Shown: piece by piece, positions 36,926-44,946 of the stretch
Layout of the letters: each line of letters starts with the position of its first letter
Numbering within the stretch: the first letter of the stretch is position 1
Program-made: the position numbers and the translations under genes
The notes under the pieces: model-generated
Seen by the model: only the letters and a program-made list of their open reading frames with translations
The model's database searches: none
Told to the model about the DNA's origin: nothing
Assembly: GCA_028285495.1 (NCBI GenBank)
Contig: JANQPB010000017.1
Location: 62,001-126,000 of the forward strand
Length of the DNA stretch: 64,000 bases
Direction of reading: 5' to 3'
From: Acidimicrobiales bacterium
Lineage (GTDB): Bacteria > Actinomycetota > Acidimicrobiia > Acidimicrobiales > SZUA-35

Positions 36926-37780
36926 ATGATCGACTACGTGGCGGCGGTGGCCGCCGAGTCCGACCACTTCAGGCGGTCGGTGACCCGTGGTCGGGCCGAG
37001 GCGACGACGACCACCGTTCCCGCCTGCCCCGACTGGGATCTCGACGACCTGCTCTGGCACCTCACCGAGGTCCAGGGCTTCTGGGCCGAGGTGGTCGGCG
37101 AGCGGCTACCGGACCTGTCGACGTTCGAGCGCGCCATCCGGCCCGAGCCCGCCGGGCTGGCCGCCGGGTTCGAGGAGGCCAGCAGCCGGCTGGTCGCCGC
37201 GCTCGGCGATGCCGAGCCCGATGACGCCTGCTGGAGCTGGCACCCGGACGGGCAGTCGGTCGGTTGGGTTCGCCGTCGCCAGGCCCACGAGGCGCTCATT
37301 CACCGGGTCGATGCCGAGCAGGCGGTCAACGCCGCCCTCGGCGGCTCGCTGAGCCCGATCGACGCCCGGCTGGCGGCCGACGGCGTCGACGAGCTGCTGC
37401 GGGTCATGCTCGATGTCCGCCCGGTGCCCGAGTGGGCGACCTGGCAGCCGGCCGGACCGCTCGTCCGGCTCGAGGCGGTGCTCGAAGGCACCGACGGCGA
37501 TGGCGCCGGTTCGTCACCGACGACCTGGGACGTCCGCCTCGGTCGCCTGACCGGCATCGAGCCGAGCGCGTCCGGCGACGGCGGGACCGAGCGGGACCTC
37601 GGGGCCATCGAGGTCCTCGACGAACCCGGCTCGGCCCCGCCGGATGCCCTGGTCCGGGCCCCGGCGGCCGAGCTGGACCTCTGGCTGTGGCGTCGTCTCC
37701 CCATCGAGGCGACCACCGCCACCGTCGACGGCGACCGGTCGGCGGTCGACCGACTCGTCGAGCTGGCCACCCTCGACTAG
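36926..37780 (+). CDS. Maleylpyruvate isomerase family mycothiol-dependent enzyme
   Basis: The 284-residue protein matches the MDMPI N-terminal DinB-like four-helix bundle: 'RSVTRGRAEATTTTVPACPDWDLDDLLWHLTEVQGFWAEVV' with the first metal His, and 'RRQAHEALIHRVDAEQA' with the H-x3-E-x3-H zinc triad. A C-terminal MDMPI_C-like beta domain follows ('LWLWRRL'). Family members use mycothiol as a thiol cofactor; the substrate is unknown. TAGCGT (36913-36918) ends 7 nt before ATG 36926. The gene is bracketed by an inverted repeat whose right arm overlaps its stop codon. Confidence 0.85.
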   Translation: MIDYVAAVAAESDHFRRSVTRGRAEATTTTVPACPDWDLDDLLWHLTEVQGFWAEVVGERLPDLSTFERAIRPEPAGLAAGFEEASSRLVAALGDAEPDDACWSWHPDGQSVGWVRRRQAHEALIHRVDAEQAVNAALGGSLSPIDARLAADGVDELLRVMLDVRPVPEWATWQPAGPLVRLEAVLEGTDGDGAGSSPTTWDVRLGRLTGIEPSASGDGGTERDLGAIEVLDEPGSAPPDALVRAPAAELDLWLWRRLPIEATTATVDGDRSAVDRLVELATLD

Positions 37781-37837
37781 CAGGGTGCCGACGATCGCCG
37801 ACGAGGGTGTCGGATGGATGGGCGTCGAGAGCCCGTC
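37777..37837 (-). repeat. Right arm of the inverted repeat flanking 36926-37780
   Basis: Sixty-one contiguous bases, including the TAG stop of the MDMPI-like gene, mirror the three left-arm blocks at 36771-36915. Confidence 0.9.
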
Positions 37838-37882
37838 CCGTGATTTCCGCCAGCCTGCTCGTGCCCTGAGCACGAACCGTGG

Positions 37883-38377
37883 TCAGCCGGCGGGGCCGAC
37901 GACCCGCAACGTCGTCGACCGGCCATCGAACCGGAAGCCGTCCGGCTCGACGACCCAGGCCTCGACGCCGTCGAGGGCACCGAGGAGCGCCGTCTCCTGG
38001 TCGGTGAGATCGCCACAGTCCTGTCGGGTGCCGCCGGTGACGGTGAAGGACGCCCGACCGTCCTCGTCGAGGGTGAACGACCCCAGGTACGTGTTGCAAC
38101 CGGGGTTGACCTCGAGGCGGCCGAACCGGGCGTCGATGGTGAGGCTCGGGGCCTGGCGGAGCGCGGTGGACCCACCGGCCCCGGTCAGCTCGACGATGTC
38201 GAATCGGCCATCGAACCGGGGATGGGCGACCCGAGGCCCGTCCAGCAGCGGATCGGGTCCGCCGCCGGGCTCGTCGCGGCCGCAGCCGGCGGCCAGCAGC
38301 ATCGCCGCGACCACGACGACGGCGAGCAGCCGCAGCCGGCGAGGGTTCGGTGTCGGGCCGGGCCCGGCGCTCAGCAC
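37883..38377 (-). CDS. META-domain lipoprotein (HslJ-like)
   Basis: The 164-residue protein has a lipoprotein signal peptide with lipobox LLAAGC (Cys32). Its META/HslJ domain shows 'FDGRFDIVELTGAGG', 'VNPGCNTYLGSFTLDEDGRASF' and 'TRQDCGD...ETALLGAL'. META domains are small envelope or heat-shock-linked modules with no known catalysis; the conserved C-N and D-C pair is typical. GTG 38377 is chosen because TACGGT (38384-38389, minus strand) ends 6 nt before it. Confidence 0.82.
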   Translation of the reverse strand: MLSAGPGPTPNPRRLRLLAVVVVAAMLLAAGCGRDEPGGGPDPLLDGPRVAHPRFDGRFDIVELTGAGGSTALRQAPSLTIDARFGRLEVNPGCNTYLGSFTLDEDGRASFTVTGGTRQDCGDLTDQETALLGALDGVEAWVVEPDGFRFDGRSTTLRVVGPAG

Positions 38378-38512
38378 ATCGGAACCGTACGGAGCCGATC
38401 AGGCGGAGGCAACCCGCCGGGAGCCGTCGAGATGGTGCAGGATCGGGTCACGTCGGCGTCAGCTTGGTCACCGATCGTTGGAAACGGCCCCACGCTGCGG
38501 CACCATCGATTG

Positions 38513-39082
38513 ATGTCGCTGGCGTCCGCAGTCCACCTCGCCCTGCCGGCGTGGGCCTGGGCCGTCGACGGTGCCGCCCGCCCGCTGGCCACGGCGGAGG
38601 AGCGGATGGCGTTGGTGCTGCGGCTGGTCGAGGCCAACATCGCCGACGGCGGTGGCCCGTTCGGCGCCGCCGTGTTCGACCGTGACGGGCGGCTGGTCGC
38701 GCCCGGCGTCAACCGGGTCGTCCCCGACTGCGCACCGATCGCCCACGCCGAGATCGTCGCCATCGCCGCCGCCGGCCAGCGGCTCGGCACCTGGGATCTG
38801 CGCTCCCGGGGCGAGTTCGAGCTGGTCACCTCGACCGAGCCATGCGCCATGTGCCTCGGGGCGGTGCCGTGGTCCGGTGTCACCAGCCTGGTGATCGGGG
38901 CCCGCGATGCCGACGCCAGGGCCGTCGGATTCGACGAGGGCCACAAGCCGGACGGCTGGGCGGAGCAACTCCGGGAGCGGGGCATCGAGGTGACGCCGGA
39001 CGTCGGCCGCGAGCGGGTCGCCGACCTGTTGCGGCGCTACGCCGAGGCGGGCGGCCCGATCTACAACGGGGCCGGCTCGTGA
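38513..39082 (+). CDS. Nucleoside deaminase (guanine/tRNA-adenosine deaminase-like)
   Basis: The 189-residue zinc hydrolase carries 'CAPIAHAEIVAI' (HAE zinc and proton-shuttle motif) and 'STEPCAMCLGAV' (PCxxC zinc ligands) of the cytidine-deaminase fold. The length and N-terminal 'VEANIADGGGPFGAAVFD' fit guanine deaminase (GuaD) rather than TadA. It overlaps the next gene (GTGA) and lies in an operon with a xanthine-dehydrogenase-like enzyme; guanine deamination would yield xanthine, its classical substrate. A CACCAT box precedes ATG 38513 by 6 nt. Confidence 0.88.
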   Translation: MSLASAVHLALPAWAWAVDGAARPLATAEERMALVLRLVEANIADGGGPFGAAVFDRDGRLVAPGVNRVVPDCAPIAHAEIVAIAAAGQRLGTWDLRSRGEFELVTSTEPCAMCLGAVPWSGVTSLVIGARDADARAVGFDEGHKPDGWAEQLRERGIEVTPDVGRERVADLLRRYAEAGGPIYNGAGS

Positions 39083-40548
39083 CCCACCACGTGCAGCTGC
39101 CGTCGACCGTCGTCGACCGGGTGCTCACGCCCGCCACCCTCGACGACGCCCTGGCCGCCGTGTCCCGACCGGGGACCCGACCGATCGCCGGCGGCACCGA
39201 CCTGCTCATCGAGCTGGCCAGGGGTGAGCACGACGGCCTCGATGCCCTGGTCGACCTGACCCGGGTGCCCGGCCTCGACGTCGTGGTCGAGCGCGACGGC
39301 ACGATCACCATCGGCGCGCTCGTGACCCACAACCGCATCGTGGCCGATCCGATGCTCCGCCGGCTGGCCGCGCCGCTGGTCCAGGCCTGCCGAGAGGTTG
39401 GCTCACCCCAGCTCCGCAACCGGGCGACGGTCGCCGGGAACCTGGTCACCGCCAGCCCGGCCAACGACACGATCAGCGCCCTTCTGGCCCTCGAGGCCAC
39501 CGTCGAGGTGGCCTCGGTCGAGGGGCGGCGCCGCATCCCGCTCGGCGACTTCCATCCCGGGATCCGCCGGACGGCACTGCGACCGGGCGAGCTGGTGACC
39601 GCCGTCTCGTTCCCGGCGCTCGGTGACGGGTGGCGGGGGCTGTTCCTCAAGCTCGGCCTGCGCCGGGCCCAGGCCATCTCCGTCGTCCACCTCGCCGCCA
39701 CCGCCCGCTTCGAGGCCCCGGCCCCCGACCGGTCGGTACCGCCGACCGTCGCCGAGGTCCGGCTGGCCATCGGCTCGGTGGCCCCGGTGGTGACCCGGGC
39801 GACCGAGGTCGAGGACCTCGTGCGGGGCACGACGCTCGACGAAGACCTGATCGACTCGGCGGCGGAACTGGCTGCGGCGGGGGTGCAACCGATCGACGAC
39901 GTCCGGGCGACGGCCGCCTACCGCAAACGGCTCGTCGGTGAGATGACGGCGCGGGTCCTCCGGGGCCTTCGCGACGATGCCGGGGTCGTCGACGACGACC
40001 CGGTGGTGCTGTGGGGCGCCGGCGACGGGCGCTGGCCGACCGGGACCGACCACGGCGCCGACCACCGGGTCGACACCCCGGTGCGAGCTACCGTCGACGG
40101 CGAGGCGATCGCCGAGCCAATGGGCCACGGCACCCTGCTCGACTGGCTCCGCCGGGCCGGCCGCACCGGCACGAAGGAGGGCTGCGCCGAGGGCGAGTGC
40201 GGCTCGTGCACGATCCGGCTCGACGGGCAGGCCGTCCTCAGCTGCCTGGTCCCCGCGGCCCGGGCCGAGGGGACCAGGATCACCACGGTGGAGGGCCTGG
40301 CCGCCCTCGACCGGACCGGCGGGCCGCTCCACCGGCTCCAGCAGACGTTCGTCGAGGCCGGCGCCGTCCAGTGCGGCTACTGCATCCCCGGCTTCCTGGT
40401 CGCCGGGGCGACCCTGCTCGACGAGCGCCCGAGACCGACCGAGCCCGAGGTCGTCGACGGCCTCGCCGGCAACCTGTGCCGCTGTACCGGCTACTACAAG
40501 ATCATCGAGGCCATGCTGGCCGCGGCCGACGAGGAGACCGAGCGATGA
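39079..40548 (+). CDS. Xanthine dehydrogenase-like FAD domain fused to C-terminal 2Fe-2S domain
   Basis: GTG 39079 overlaps the deaminase stop. Residues 1 to about 290 are the CoxM/XdhB-type FAD subunit ('PIAGGTDLLIELARG', 'ATVAGNLVTASPANDT', 'LKLGLRRAQAISVVH'). Residues about 340-489 are the CoxS-type iron-sulfur subunit with plant-type cluster ligands 'EGCAEGECGSCTI...SC' and the helical-bundle cluster 'QCGYCIPG...NLCRCTGYYKI'. The usual fused order is 2Fe-2S first, FAD second; here it is reversed. It transfers electrons from the molybdenum subunit encoded by the next gene, which overlaps by ATGA. The purine substrate is inferred from the deaminase. Confidence 0.88.
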   Translation: MTHHVQLPSTVVDRVLTPATLDDALAAVSRPGTRPIAGGTDLLIELARGEHDGLDALVDLTRVPGLDVVVERDGTITIGALVTHNRIVADPMLRRLAAPLVQACREVGSPQLRNRATVAGNLVTASPANDTISALLALEATVEVASVEGRRRIPLGDFHPGIRRTALRPGELVTAVSFPALGDGWRGLFLKLGLRRAQAISVVHLAATARFEAPAPDRSVPPTVAEVRLAIGSVAPVVTRATEVEDLVRGTTLDEDLIDSAAELAAAGVQPIDDVRATAAYRKRLVGEMTARVLRGLRDDAGVVDDDPVVLWGAGDGRWPTGTDHGADHRVDTPVRATVDGEAIAEPMGHGTLLDWLRRAGRTGTKEGCAEGECGSCTIRLDGQAVLSCLVPAARAEGTRITTVEGLAALDRTGGPLHRLQQTFVEAGAVQCGYCIPGFLVAGATLLDERPRPTEPEVVDGLAGNLCRCTGYYKIIEAMLAAADEETER

Positions 40549-42881
40549 CCCTCGGCGTCTCCCGCGACCGCCTCGACGCCGGCGACAAGACGACCGGGCG
40601 GGCGCTCTACGCCTGCGATGTGCAGCCGGCCGACCTGCTGCACGCCAAGGTCGTCTTCACCGACCAGCCCCACGCCCGCCTGCTCGCCCTCGACACCGCG
40701 GCCTGCGAGGCCGCCCCCGGCGTGGTCGCCGTCGTCACCGCAGCCGACGTGCCCGTCAACGAGTACGGCCTCACGATGTTCGACCAGCCGGTGCTGGTCG
40801 GCCCGGCGCCGACCGACGGGCCGGCCCCGTGGGAGGTCGACCCCCGTCTGGTCCCGGGCGACGTGTCCCGATGGGAGGCCGACCACCTGGCCGTCGTGGT
40901 GGCCGAGACCGAGCGGCAGGCCGCCGAGGCGGCACGGTTGCTCGAACCGACCTGGGAGCCGCTGCCGCTGGTCGCCGACATCGACGCTGCGCTCGACCCG
41001 GCCGCCCCCGTCCTGCACCCCGAGGACAATCCGGCGTGCACCGACCCCGGGCAGAACGCCTACCACCACTACGTGATCCGCAAGGGCGACGCCGCGTCGG
41101 CGATGGCCGACGCGGAGGTGATCGTCGAGGGGACCTACGAGGTCCCGTACCAGGAGCACGCCTACCTCCAGACCGAGGCGGCGGTCGCCTACATCGACGA
41201 GGCTGGCCGGATCACGATCGAGACCGGCGGCCAGTGGACGCACGAGGACCGGGAGCAGGTGGCCCACGCCCTCGGCGTCGACGACGAGCGGATCCGCATC
41301 GTCTACCGGGCGATCGGTGGCGCGTTCGGGGGCAAGGAGGACATGAGCCTCCAGATCGTGCTGGCCCTCGCCGCCCGGAAGCTGGCCGACGCCGGGATCG
41401 ATCGCCCGGTGCGCTCCCGGTGGAGCCGGGAGGAGTCGATCGTCGGCCACCACAAGCGCCACCGGGGCCGGATCGTCACCCGTTGGGGGGCCACCGCCGA
41501 TGGTCGGGTGGTGGCCGTCGAGGCCACCTGCCACCTCGACGCCGGGGCCTACAACTACACCTCCAACAAGGTGCTCGGGAACCTCCATCTCAACGTGGCC
41601 GGCCCGTACGACGTGGCCAACGCCACCGTCGACTCCTACGCCGTCTACACCAACGCCGTTCCCGGCGGCGCCTTCCGGGGATTCGGCGGCCCGCAGGGGT
41701 GCTTCGCCGCCGAGTGCCAGATGAACAAGCTGGCCGAGGCCACCGGTGTCGACCCGGTCGAGCTGCGGCGTCGCAACCTGCTGCACGACGGCGACGACGG
41801 GCTCACCGGCACGCCGATGCCGCCGGGGGTCAGCATCGACACCGTCGTCGAGGCCTGTGCGGAGGCCGCGGGGTGGCCGACCGGCGACGAGGCCGGGGGG
41901 TGGCCGACCGGCGACGAGGCCGCCGGGGTCCGGTCGTTTGCATCGCTCGGCGCCGCCGAAGGCAGCGTGCGGCGGGGTCGTGGCTTCGCCTGCGCCTACA
42001 AGAACGTCGGGTTCTCCTTCGGCTTCCCCGAGCGGTCCGAGGCCCGTCTCGTGCTCCGCCCCGACCCCGACGCCGACCCGGGCGATCCGTCGACCGGCCC
42101 GGCCGAGGCCGACCTGTACCTGGCCGGCGCCGACGTCGGTCAGGGCGCCCACACGGCGTTCGTGCAGATGGCGGCCGAGGCAACCGGTCTCGATCCCGAC
42201 CGCATCACCGGGCACTTCTCCGACTCGGCCACCTCGGGTGACTCCGGCTCGGCGTCGGCCTCCCGGCTGACGTTCATGACCGGCAACGCCATCCTCGGGG
42301 CGGCCGAAGAGGCCGACAAGGCGTGGCGGGAGGGGGCCAGGCCGGCCGAGGGGGCGTTCCGCTACGTCCCGCCACCGACCGAGCCGCTCGACCCCGATGG
42401 CCGGCCCACCGTCCCCAACTTCGCCTACGGCTACGTTGCCGAGGCCGTCGACCTCTCGGTCGACGTGACCACCGGGCTGATCGTGGTCCACGACGTCGTG
42501 TGTGCCGTCGATGTCGGCCGGGCCGTCAATCCCCGCCTGATCGAGGGCCAGATCGAGGGTGCGGTGATCCAGGCCCACGGCTATGCGCTGACCGAAGACC
42601 TCCAGGTGACCGACGGCCGGATCACCAACCCCCGGTTCAGCGGCTATCTCATCCCCGGCATCGGCGACATCCCCGAGCGGGTTCGCTCGGTCCTGGTCGA
42701 GGTCCCCGACCCGCTCGGACCTTTCGGGGCCAGGGGCATGGCCGAGATGCCGATGATTCCCTATGCGCCGGCCGTGGTGGCCGCGCTGCACGACGCCACC
42801 GGCGTGTGGTTCGACCGGTTCCCGCTGACGCCGTCCCGCGTCCTCGACGGCCTCGACGCGGTCGGCCCGGCCCAACGCTGA
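40545..42881 (+). CDS. Xanthine dehydrogenase-family molybdopterin-binding subunit
   Basis: The 778-residue molybdenum subunit shows 'DKTTGRALYACDVQ' at the N-terminus, 'YQEHAYLQTEAAVAY', 'GGAFGGKEDM' (the Moco-contact Gly-rich loop), 'GGAFRGFGGPQ' and C-terminal 'GARGMAEMPMIP' with the conserved Gly-x-Gly-Glu-like region (here Ala-Glu). Together with the preceding FAD/2Fe-2S protein it forms a two-polypeptide hydroxylase. A 27-bp tandem duplication (41871-41924) adds a second GWPTGDEAG unit in a loop. Xanthine or another purine is the likely substrate, from the linked deaminase; CO dehydrogenase is unlikely, as its Cys-Ser-Phe-Arg active-site loop is not seen. Confidence 0.88.
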   Translation: MTLGVSRDRLDAGDKTTGRALYACDVQPADLLHAKVVFTDQPHARLLALDTAACEAAPGVVAVVTAADVPVNEYGLTMFDQPVLVGPAPTDGPAPWEVDPRLVPGDVSRWEADHLAVVVAETERQAAEAARLLEPTWEPLPLVADIDAALDPAAPVLHPEDNPACTDPGQNAYHHYVIRKGDAASAMADAEVIVEGTYEVPYQEHAYLQTEAAVAYIDEAGRITIETGGQWTHEDREQVAHALGVDDERIRIVYRAIGGAFGGKEDMSLQIVLALAARKLADAGIDRPVRSRWSREESIVGHHKRHRGRIVTRWGATADGRVVAVEATCHLDAGAYNYTSNKVLGNLHLNVAGPYDVANATVDSYAVYTNAVPGGAFRGFGGPQGCFAAECQMNKLAEATGVDPVELRRRNLLHDGDDGLTGTPMPPGVSIDTVVEACAEAAGWPTGDEAGGWPTGDEAAGVRSFASLGAAEGSVRRGRGFACAYKNVGFSFGFPERSEARLVLRPDPDADPGDPSTGPAEADLYLAGADVGQGAHTAFVQMAAEATGLDPDRITGHFSDSATSGDSGSASASRLTFMTGNAILGAAEEADKAWREGARPAEGAFRYVPPPTEPLDPDGRPTVPNFAYGYVAEAVDLSVDVTTGLIVVHDVVCAVDVGRAVNPRLIEGQIEGAVIQAHGYALTEDLQVTDGRITNPRFSGYLIPGIGDIPERVRSVLVEVPDPLGPFGARGMAEMPMIPYAPAVVAALHDATGVWFDRFPLTPSRVLDGLDAVGPAQR
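41871..41924. repeat. 27-bp in-frame tandem duplication
   Basis: Two adjacent 27-bp units inside the molybdenum-subunit gene encode GWPTGDEAG twice; the copies differ in at most the flanking G run. Confidence 0.9.
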
Positions 42882-42905
42882 GGTCGGCCGGTCCGCCCGG
42901 GCCGG

Positions 42906-44945
42906 TCAGCCGCGGACCTGGCGGACGAACTCGGGTGAGTTCGAGAACCCGAGCATCACCGCACCCCGGCTGGTGCCGCGGCCGAGGACCCCGGCCCAGT
43001 GCTCCAGCCCGCCGCCGTCTGGCTCGCGGCCGAGCACGTTTCGGTAGGCCGTCGACACGAAGGCCCGGTCGTCGAGCGAGCCGTAGCGATTGCGGAACTC
43101 GGCCGACGCTGCGAACTGCTCGCTGACCGCCTCGGCGGGAAGGCCGGTGTTGATCCAGTAGTGCAGCCCGGCGGTGTCGGGCTCGCGGAGGAAGTAGGCC
43201 CGGTAGAGGCGTCCGATCGGGCCGGTGGCCTCGATCGCCTCGGTATCGCCGGCCGTGCGGGCCCGGAACTCGATCGACTCGGAGAAACCGAGCATGACGA
43301 GGCCCCGGGGCGCACCGCGGTCCAGGGCCGAGGTCCAGTGGTCCCAGCCCTCGGCGTCGGGGTCTCGTCCGAGCACGTTCCGGTACACGAGCCCGACGAA
43401 GTCCCGGTTCGACAGGGCGCCGTAGCGCTGGACGAACTCGCCCGACGTGGCGAAGTCGGTGGAGATCTCGGCCAACGATCGGCCGCTCCGCCGAACCCCG
43501 ACCCAGTACTCGAACCCCGACTCGTCCGGCCAGCGGAGGAAGTAGGCGAGGTAGAGCCTGGCCACCTCGGCCCGCATGGCGGCGATGGCGGTGATCGTCG
43601 GTGTGCTCGGCTGCTGGCCGTTCGAGGTACCCGGGGCCCGCAGGAACCCGAGGTCGTCCCAGTTGCGGCCGAGGACCTGGGCCTGGTCGGCGGCCAGCCA
43701 GGTGGCCAGCACGTTGCCGTACACGTTGCGGTAGTCGACCTCGGGGTGGGGGTTGCCGTAGCGGTCGAGGTCGGTCAACGACGGCGCCTGGCCGTGGAAG
43801 CCGCCGTTGACCCGGGTGCCGATGGCGAACAGGGCGTTGGCGGTGCCGTGGTCGGTGCCGTTGCTGTTGGCCCTGACCCGGCGCCCGAACTCCGACGTGC
43901 CCAGGATGAGGGTCCGGTCGGCGAAGGCCGGGGCCAGAGTCTGGTGGAAGGCCTCGAGCGCGGCATCGAGCTCCGTCATCCGCTCACCGTGCATCCAGGC
44001 CTGGTTGGCGTGGGTGTCGAAGTCGCCGAACATGATGGAGATGACCCGGATGCCGAGGTCGGCGTTGATGAGCCGGGCGGCCAGCCGCATCTCGGTCACG
44101 ACGTCTGGCTCGCTCGAGTCATCGGGGATGAGCGGGCGGAGCCGGTCGGCCAGGTCGATGGCCTCGCCGAACGAGCCGGCCACCGTGTCGCCGAGCGAGC
44201 CGAGACCGCTCGGGCCGTCGGCCAGGGCCCGCACCGCCTGGTACTGCAGCGAGGCGACGGGGTCGGCGGTGTCGAGCTGGCGCAGGTCGTTGCCCCGGCG
44301 GGGAACGGCGCTGGCCCGCTGGCTGCGGCCCTGGACGACCAGTGGCACCGTCGAGCCGATCGAGACGCCGTTGAGGGGCTGGGCCGGGAGGCCGTCGAGG
44401 TAGCGGCCGAGCCAGCCGTCGCTGCCCGGCTGCCCGTTGCCGTTGCCCGCCATCTTCTGGGCCATCGAGACGAAGTGGCTCAGGTTGGCCCCGTCGTGGC
44501 CGACGCCCTCGATGACGGCGAGGCGGCCCTGGTCCCACAACGACTTCGTGAAGCCGAGGTTGGGGTGGAGCGCCCGATTCCCGGTGATCCGCAGCGCCTG
44601 CGACGGCGAGATGGCCAGGCTGCCCCTGGCGTCGTGGTAGGCACCGTCGTCGACGGGGACGAACGTGTTGAGCCCGTCGTTGCCGCCGGCCAGGGTGAGC
44701 AGGACGAGCACCCCCTCGTCGGAGCCGAGGGGGGTGGCGCTGGCGGCGGCCTCGGCCAACCACGCCGGCAGCAGGCTGGCCACGCCGGCGACGCCGGCCG
44801 CCTGCAGGAAGCGACGGCGGCTCAGGTCGGGGGCTCGCAGAAGCTCGGGGGCGACCGGGGCCGAGAGGGCGGCGACCATCGTGGCGGTCGACGGGTCGCC
44901 GGCCAGCTGCTGGCGGGTCGGGGTGGTCGATCGGGATCGGGACAT
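42906..44945 (-). CDS. DUF1501 protein with Tat-like signal and two DUF4214 modules
   Basis: The 679-residue protein has a twin-arginine motif (SRRRFL, about residue 42), a hydrophobic stretch and then the DUF1501 alkaline-phosphatase-like domain (about 75-440: 'VLLTLAGGNDGLN', 'LSHFVSMAQKM', 'MFGDFDTHANQ', 'ILGTSEFGRRVRAN', 'DHGTANALFAIG'). The C-terminus holds DUF4214 repeats ('LYLAYFLRWPDESGFEYWV', 'LYRAYFLREPDTAGLHYWI', each followed by 'VYRNVLGRxPDxxG'). The pair with DUF1800 is a conserved secreted couple of unknown function. It starts 1 nt after the DUF1800 stop. Confidence 0.88.
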   Translation of the reverse strand: MSRSRSTTPTRQQLAGDPSTATMVAALSAPVAPELLRAPDLSRRRFLQAAGVAGVASLLPAWLAEAAASATPLGSDEGVLVLLTLAGGNDGLNTFVPVDDGAYHDARGSLAISPSQALRITGNRALHPNLGFTKSLWDQGRLAVIEGVGHDGANLSHFVSMAQKMAGNGNGQPGSDGWLGRYLDGLPAQPLNGVSIGSTVPLVVQGRSQRASAVPRRGNDLRQLDTADPVASLQYQAVRALADGPSGLGSLGDTVAGSFGEAIDLADRLRPLIPDDSSEPDVVTEMRLAARLINADLGIRVISIMFGDFDTHANQAWMHGERMTELDAALEAFHQTLAPAFADRTLILGTSEFGRRVRANSNGTDHGTANALFAIGTRVNGGFHGQAPSLTDLDRYGNPHPEVDYRNVYGNVLATWLAADQAQVLGRNWDDLGFLRAPGTSNGQQPSTPTITAIAAMRAEVARLYLAYFLRWPDESGFEYWVGVRRSGRSLAEISTDFATSGEFVQRYGALSNRDFVGLVYRNVLGRDPDAEGWDHWTSALDRGAPRGLVMLGFSESIEFRARTAGDTEAIEATGPIGRLYRAYFLREPDTAGLHYWINTGLPAEAVSEQFAASAEFRNRYGSLDDRAFVSTAYRNVLGREPDGGGLEHWAGVLGRGTSRGAVMLGFSNSPEFVRQVRG

Positions 44946-44946
44946 G

